Source of the DNA: Pachypanchax playfairii
Taxonomy: Eukaryota > Chordata > Actinopteri > Cyprinodontiformes > Aplocheilidae
Length of the DNA stretch: 64,000 bases
Assembly (NCBI GenBank): GCA_006937955.1
Contig: SSNP01000024.1
Coordinates: 4,742,077-4,806,076 of the forward strand
Reading direction: 5' to 3'
Below are positions 58,301 through 64,000 of the stretch, in pieces. The notes below the pieces were generated by a model that searched no databases, was not told the DNA's origin, and was given only the letters and a program-made list of their open reading frames with translations. Both the position numbers and the translations under genes were made by a program. Positions within the stretch are counted from its first letter, which is position 1. Every line of letters starts with the position of its first letter.

Positions 58301-60296
58301 CGTCTGTGGTAAAACATTCTGTGTTTTTGTAAAACTGGTACATTTTGTGACGGTTGCTCTTTCCTTGATTAATGTCACAATATTTAAGTAGCATGCAATG
58401 AAACTTATGAAACAATTTTGTTGTAATTCAACGGTTTTTCTTGCAAAATGTTCTTTGTTTTGCTCAGATGACGAGTTAAACTTTGCTTTAGGAGGATGGG
58501 CATTTTGCATATACACATACAAAACAAACATATAAATATATAGGTTTTTTGAAGGAAATTCAAAACTCCTTCACACCTTTTTTCAATGCAAACATGATGA
58601 CCAGTCAAACAGGTTTCCTGGAGCGGTGGGAGATACAAATGTGGGCCAGAAACCAAAGAAATCTCCTACTAGAACACATAAATTTAAAAGTTGGGCTGAG
58701 TATTAAAAATAAATGAATGAATGTGTAACTACAATTTCAGAGTGAAATCCTCATTCATGAATAAAAGTATTTCTGTTTTGCGTCTTTTTAACTATTTACA
58801 ATGAGCTTGGGCTGATTTGCTGCATAATGAAAGGGTTAATAATTTATCTCTACCGTTTGTACTCTTCTACTCGCAGTTCATTTATTACTCCAAATACACA
58901 ACACTCTGTGCTATAACAAAATGTTTCTTTAGATAATGAGTCTTCTCTCCAACATGTACTCACCTTAATAAAAAAAAGACTAAGAAAACACCCACATCAA
59001 CAGCAGCAGTTTAATTTCGGCTGATGACATGCAGCCAGTCAATGATCACACAGTCTCATCCAGTAAACACTCTCGCTCCTCCTGAAATCAGGTCACTTAT
59101 TCTCTGCAGTGGTTCACCCTCTTTTCTTCTCACTTTGATGCTGACTTTCACTTTTAGACCAGAACTCCTTGTGTATTTGCAGAGGTAACAGCTCCCACAA
59201 ATGTGACCCTGTTCTGAACTCGACAGTAAGGCGACTGGGAGCAAAAGGTCTCATGTGACTAAACAGACAAAACACAGACGAAAAACAAGAGAAAACAGTC
59301 TTTTGTCGAAGTTTTACACTGTTAGAAATTGATTCCGACCGTTTTTATGGACGACAACTGGTTTAATCAACTTCAAATGTTAATTTATAAGAGAACGATT
59401 AAACATACGCATCAAATAGGAGTTATTTAGCTTTTATAGACAATTGTTTTCCTTGTAAATGGAACAGTTTTACAGTAAAGTGGTTCAATATGCTGAAATG
59501 ATTGAAAACAGTGGTTATTTGATGCCAAATGTGCAAAAGGAAAACAAACACAAAACTTTTTAATGCTGAGGAGAGACTTGAGTTTCAATCCAATATTGAG
59601 TAACCTTCCAAATGTTCACTTCACTGTAAATAAGACTGAGACATGCCCTGATCTTTAAATAGTTCAGCCGTGTTCATTCATGGTCCCTAAAGGAGACACT
59701 TTCCTGCATGTTTTAGTTGTTTTCCTGCTCCAACACACCTAATTCTACAGTTAAATGACCTCATTAGCATATCCTCAAGTTCTGTAAAAACCTGTAAATC
59801 ACCAGTTCATTCACATCAGCTGTGCTGAAGGAGGAGAACATGTAAAATCTGCAATGACTCTGGAGGACCAGGATTTGACACCACTCAGCCAGTGAGCTTC
59901 ATTTATCAGATTAAAAAAAAACAGTTGTAGACAAAAAAATATTTAACTTAAAGTGTTAACAGTGGACTGGATTGTCTGTGTTAGTTGTTAGCGAACTTCT
60001 AAATCACAAAACACCAGCTGCAGACAATCATAATCTGTCAGTGGCTGACGTAGAGAAATATTGCTTATACGTCATTTAAACAAAGGATAAATAATAACAA
60101 CCTTAACAAACCCTATTTTAAAGTCACGACTGCTGTTGTTCTTTCTCAATACAGTTATATATCAAAATGGTTATGAATAATTCTAAAGTAAAAACATCTA
60201 ATTTGACACTTTGTAACCCACCATGGGTTCTGATCCATCCTTTGAGAACCGCAGGTCTATACTGGGTCTTGAATAAATATATTTTTAATGTCATTT
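52340..60296. other. Gene-poor spacer before the candidate mme promoter
   Basis: About 8 kb without a recognised exon. Contains T-rich repeat-like stretches at 54220-54570 and 55480-55880 with CCTGGTTGTCCCTGCTCATC- and CTCCCTGATGAGAGC-type motifs, and many homopolymer runs. Short open frames have low-complexity or Phe/Leu/Ser-rich products. Confidence 0.5.
53060..53165. repeat. Possible Penelope-like 3' fragment
   Basis: GAAGGATTTTGATGCTCATC, CAAGTAGCTGCTTCAGTCTC, AGGAGAAGTT resembles the antisense gaagaagctacttggatgag ... cgaaacgtcttc block found in fish Penelope-type elements. Confidence 0.35.
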
Positions 60297-60298
60297 TT

Positions 60299-60299
60299 G

Positions 60300-60375
<76 letters not shown>
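60299..60375. repeat. (TAA)n microsatellite
   Basis: About 25 perfect tandem TAA/AAT units; likely highly polymorphic. In the frame that reads AAT it encodes poly-Asn, which is not a gene. Confidence 0.95.
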
Positions 60376-60377
<2 letters not shown>

Positions 60378-60789
60378 GAACAATTAAATTCGCCTCCGAA
60401 AACCGTGATCACTTGAATGAGGAACTTGTGTAATCTGTTTTTAATTTATTTATGGAGTCAACATAAACTCACAGTGGTTAATGTAAACTTATGTGGATAA
60501 AGTGTATATCTGAACAAAACTCGTTTTTCTTTTGCTTAAAATCTACAGAGATCTTCCATTCATGTCTGGTCACACGAACCTGCGTCCTGAGACCGATCAG
60601 GCGCAACTCGCTGCTGACAGGGTCACTCCTAAACACCGCCCTGACAGAGGAGGTTACCATGCTCTAGAAAGAAAAAAAAAACTTCACTGCCTCACTTGTG
60701 TGTCACAGCCTGTTTAAACGCGGGATCTCCCCTCTGTGGATCACACACTCACACACACTTACACACGCGCACACACACTTGAGCGCCGC

Positions 60790-61102
60790 GTATACGCCTC
60801 TGATGGATCATACTGATTCAGCAGCGAACCTCTCTGGGTAGATGAGGCGCAGCGCAGTTGTGGAGAGGGGTCTGCTGCGCGTGAGAGTGGGTGAATGTGC
60901 ACTCTTGAAACAGAGAGCCAGAGGAAGAAGTACAGGGAGAAGAAGAGAGACGGGGACGGTTTGGGATCCTGTTAGGAAGCAAATCCATCTTCCGTGGCCG
61001 ATCGATCAGCATTCCGGGCTCCCTTTGTGGATTTAATGGCTATTTGATCAGTGGATGTGATGCCCATATATATCATCGACCGAAAATTTCCTGACATATC
61101 TG
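60790..61102 (+). promoter_or_regulatory. Candidate promoter and non-coding first exon, probably mme
   Basis: CpG-richer, purine-rich block that stands out from AT-rich flanks, ending ATCTG|GTAAGTAG, a near-perfect donor. Vertebrate synteny places MME (neprilysin, a type II membrane zinc peptidase) beside GPR149 in the opposite orientation, and mammalian MME starts with untranslated exons. A short frame opening at ATG 61060 (MPIYIIDRKFPDIS) reaches the donor; it could be an upstream ORF or an unrecognised N-terminus. The transcription start is unknown. Confidence 0.4.
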
Positions 61103-61924
61103 GTAAGTAGTAGCTCGCGCACCCTCTGTGTTATACCTGCCATCTGCGTTGGTTGGTGCCCGCATCTCAGTGCGTGTGTTTGTGTATGCGCGCTCATCTT
61201 TGTTTTTTTTTTTTTGTTATTTTTTGGCATGCGCGCGTTTTGCCGGTTAGTGGCGCGGGGCAGCGTGCACCAGTTGATCATGCCACCCCCCTCGGAGTTC
61301 CCAACGTGCAACAGGAGATGGAGCTGGCTCGCATCCAGCTGACGGCTTGTGTGCTGCAGCTGTATATTTTTATCACTTGGGAGTTAAACACTTCACCGAA
61401 TTTGTTCCTGTTTGAAAACAACCTGATCCGGCCGGGTATCCTCTCCTCTTACTTGCTCCACAGTGTCTGACCTGCGTGGGTCCGAGTGATGTTACTGTGT
61501 TCTGTGTAATACACCTTTAAAAGTTATTTTTACATTTGCATTTATGCTGCAATTGCAAAAACCTATTAGGGAAGCTGTTTAAGAGGTGTACTACATCTCA
61601 GCTGTATCACATCACCTCCGGGCTTCAATACTCCTCTCTTTAAAATGATTTGAATATTCAATATGATGAGAAACAGATCTTGAGCAGTCCTAAACTCATC
61701 CAGGCTGTTCATGGCACAAGTGCATGTTTCTAAAATAAAAAGTGACTTTCTAAAAATAGTCTTACATTGTTTGGGTGTGTGGTTGTTTTCAGGTGTCACG
61801 TTGAATGATAGCTTTAATTTTATAGGAGTTCTTGCTGTTAATGTTTTAGATCCATCATGTCAGACCGACAGGTGGAGAGAGCGAAAAGTGTTTGAACTTT
61901 TTCGTTCTTCTTCCATCGTCATGT
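61103..61924. other. Downstream of the candidate first exon; nothing further seen
   Basis: Presumed intron. 61140-61340 stays CpG-rich, as in a CpG-island shore; poly-T run at 61201-61215. No exon recognised. Confidence 0.4.
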
Positions 61925-62290
61925 TTTAGCTCTCATAAGGACCCAAGGTGCAGACGGCAGAGACTGATAGTGGGTTAACGAAAATATTTTAACAATGAAA
62001 AGTAAAGACTGAGCGAGACAGCAAGGACGGAGAGTAAAACAAAAGCTGAGCACAATGGAATCAAAGATGGCGAGATAAACAGCGAGGAGAAAAAAACGGA
62101 GTCAAAAGTGACTGAGAAGGAAGGGAGTGTAGGTGCTGGGGGGGATGATCACTGAATTTAAACAGGTGTGCTGATTAACGTATGTGGTGTGGAGTCTGAA
62201 TGACTGGGGGACTGAGGAAGACATGGGCAAAACTAAAAGACATTAATCACACAGAACATAAGAAATAACACTAAAACACTTATAGAAAAC
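61925..62290 (-). repeat. Repeat of the CACCTGTG-box family, antisense
   Basis: AAGGACCCAAGGTGCAGACG, purine-rich body, AAACAGGTGTGCTGATTAAC: the reverse of the family seen in sense near 26293 and 43435. Confidence 0.45.
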
Positions 62291-64000
62291 TCCAAACACA
62301 GCATAAATTTCAAAGTGCACTTTAGACAACATTTTTAAAAAGTCCAACATTTGCAAGTTTCAGCAATAAACTATTAGACAGTTCTTATTTTCAGTGTAAA
62401 CATCCTTAAAGGCACAACGATTATACAGTTTTATGATACAAAGAGGTCCATTTACTGCAGCGGAATAATATTGATGAGTGAAAGAGAGCGACTTTGAACA
62501 TTTCTGAGTCCCCAAAGCAAAACACAACAGGAAGCGTTTTGTTTGAGTGATAACGGGGACGCACACTGTGCACGTTTGTTACCTAAACAGCTCAGAGCAA
62601 TTCACTTCAACATGATTTAACACTCAGTTTTTACACTTTCTCTTTTTGACTTTGCACTTTTTCTTTTCTTTGTTTTGATGTCCCGTTTCCTTTTTAATAA
62701 ATCCCACAGACATTCAATTACTTGGCATGCAAAGTGTCAGGTCTGGAGTGAAGAAAGGTAATGCATAGCCTCTCCAGTGCTGACATGCACACACGGTTTT
62801 ATTAGAGCTGTGGGACCGCTGTCACGATGATCTGTTTCCTCACCGACAAAGTTTCTGCCCCCTCTCCGGCAGTCCGAGAGGAGCTGACAGGAAGTTTTGA
62901 TTAATATGTCAACATGTGTCATCCTCCTGTCTTATCACCTCATTTTATGCCTCCGATATGTCATTTTTCACTTGCCTATCTTCTGATTGTGGAATTTTAT
63001 CCAGTTGTTGCTCAGCTGTAGTAAATCTTATGACCTGTGGTGATGTCATGTGTGCTTTAGTGTTGTTGTGGAGCAGGAAAAAAAAAAAAACAGCCTGGAG
63101 GCAGCAGAGTTTCCAACGTGGTTCAATAATAACCATAATCAGGGAAGTTTACGTTACGTTGGTCTATTGTTTTGTCGTGTAGAGAAGTGATGGGTAATCT
63201 GACATTCAACGGGAATGTACTGTATGTTTGTGGGATAAATGTGGTTGCGTGTCGGTAGTAAATGATGCGTCTGCTTCTTCAAAGCGAGTGAAAAGACTTT
63301 GGTCATGCAATGTTCTCATCACAGTCTGCTGGTGCACAGACCCACCCATCTGCGCAGACAACTCATGGCACTGGCTTGTAAAAGTGTATTAGAGCACACT
63401 TTGGCTGTGGATGAGTGTGTGTGTGCGTGTGTGTGAGGGAGTGTGTGTGTCTGAGTGGCATTGTTAAAGGATTAGGGATTAATTGCCTTCAGACCTTCAG
63501 AGATAGACTTAACTGCTTGTTACACGAACTTTGTAAAGTTTTTTTCTTGACCCGTGAGAGGAAAACAACCCTTTATGGTGAGGTGGGAAGAAAAAAATCG
63601 TCACTTTTTTTTTTTCTGAATTGCGTGTTTCTTAATTTTTATTTGGTCTAGAGTGCAGAGCTACAAGGGTAAGAACTTCACTTAACTTTTTCTTTGCTTT
63701 TCTCCCTCATTTGTCTTATCAGTGCTGTTATTAGTCTCTCATCTTCCTTTTACACTTTCTGTTTTCTTTTTTTAGTGTGTGCCAAAAAATAAAATCATCA
63801 GGAGACTGAAAAGAATGTTTGCTTGAGTCATTTTAAATATGTTTCATCTGAAAATATTCAGATTTGGAAAGCGCATGAGCAAGTTTATTTTATTTGATGT
63901 CTTCAAAGATTAATACACACAATATTGAAATGGTTCTGACAAGATAAAAATTTACTACTTTTTCCAAAATCTTGATGTTCTTCTAGTTATTAATCTATTT
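62291..64000. other. Right end of window, no gene seen
   Basis: AT-rich with a (GTGT)n-like stretch near 63412-63450. No coding exon for mme or any other gene is recognised before the window ends. Confidence 0.5.

Noticed and set aside
60299..60375. Long poly-Asn open frame
   Set aside because: It is a (TAA)n microsatellite read in the AAT frame, with no codon bias or homology on either side.
63652..63668. 17-nt micro-exon candidate between TTTGGTCTAG and GTAAGA
   Set aside because: Flanking splice-like signals exist but such pairs occur by chance in AT-rich DNA; nothing ties it to mme.
1..64000. CRISPR arrays, operons, tRNA or rRNA genes
   Set aside because: The window is vertebrate nuclear DNA; no spaced direct-repeat array was seen and no cloverleaf or rRNA segment was recognised.

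Overview
The window is vertebrate nuclear DNA, and almost certainly from a teleost fish. Genes are split into short exons with GT-AG introns and the base composition is AT-rich. Introns and spacers are full of fish-type repeats: Tc1/mariner, hAT and PIF/Harbinger relics, TTAA-flanked elements, several LINE tails and microsatellites. I could not fix the species. The N at 40417 suggests a draft assembly.

Layout. Positions 8-20190 (minus strand) hold nearly all of dhx36, the DEAH-box helicase that unwinds G-quadruplexes. I traced 26 coding exons from the start codon; they encode 1,021 residues in one continuous frame, and only the last short coding exon lies beyond the left edge. Positions 20191-28870 are the spacer between dhx36 and gpr149, with a CCAAT/CRE-like dhx36 promoter at its dhx36 end and several repeats. 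Positions 28871-38943 (minus strand) hold a complete five-exon gpr149 (orphan class A GPCR, 766 residues). Positions 38944 to about 60790 form a 22 kb gene-poor region of repeats and unannotated single-copy DNA. At about 60790-61102 (plus strand) there is a promoter-like CpG-richer block ending in a strong splice donor. From the conserved vertebrate order DHX36-GPR149-MME I infer that this is the untranslated first exon of mme (neprilysin); no mme coding exon lies in the window.

The two recognised genes are neighbours by conserved synteny, not a pathway. DHX36 is a nuclear/cytoplasmic RNA-DNA helicase, and GPR149 is a plasma-membrane receptor known mainly from ovary and brain.

Points worth a second look: a GC-AG intron in dhx36; an orphan plus-strand SAM-like exon with its own ATG and donor inside dhx36 intron 12; a perfect 70-bp Tc1-type fold-back nested in an older Tc1/mariner element; hAT and TTAA non-autonomous elements whose target-site duplications can be read directly; G4-forming tracts inside the gene for the G4 helicase; and a Gly/Met repeat insertion in the GPR149 tail. 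I found no sign of an undescribed multi-gene system.
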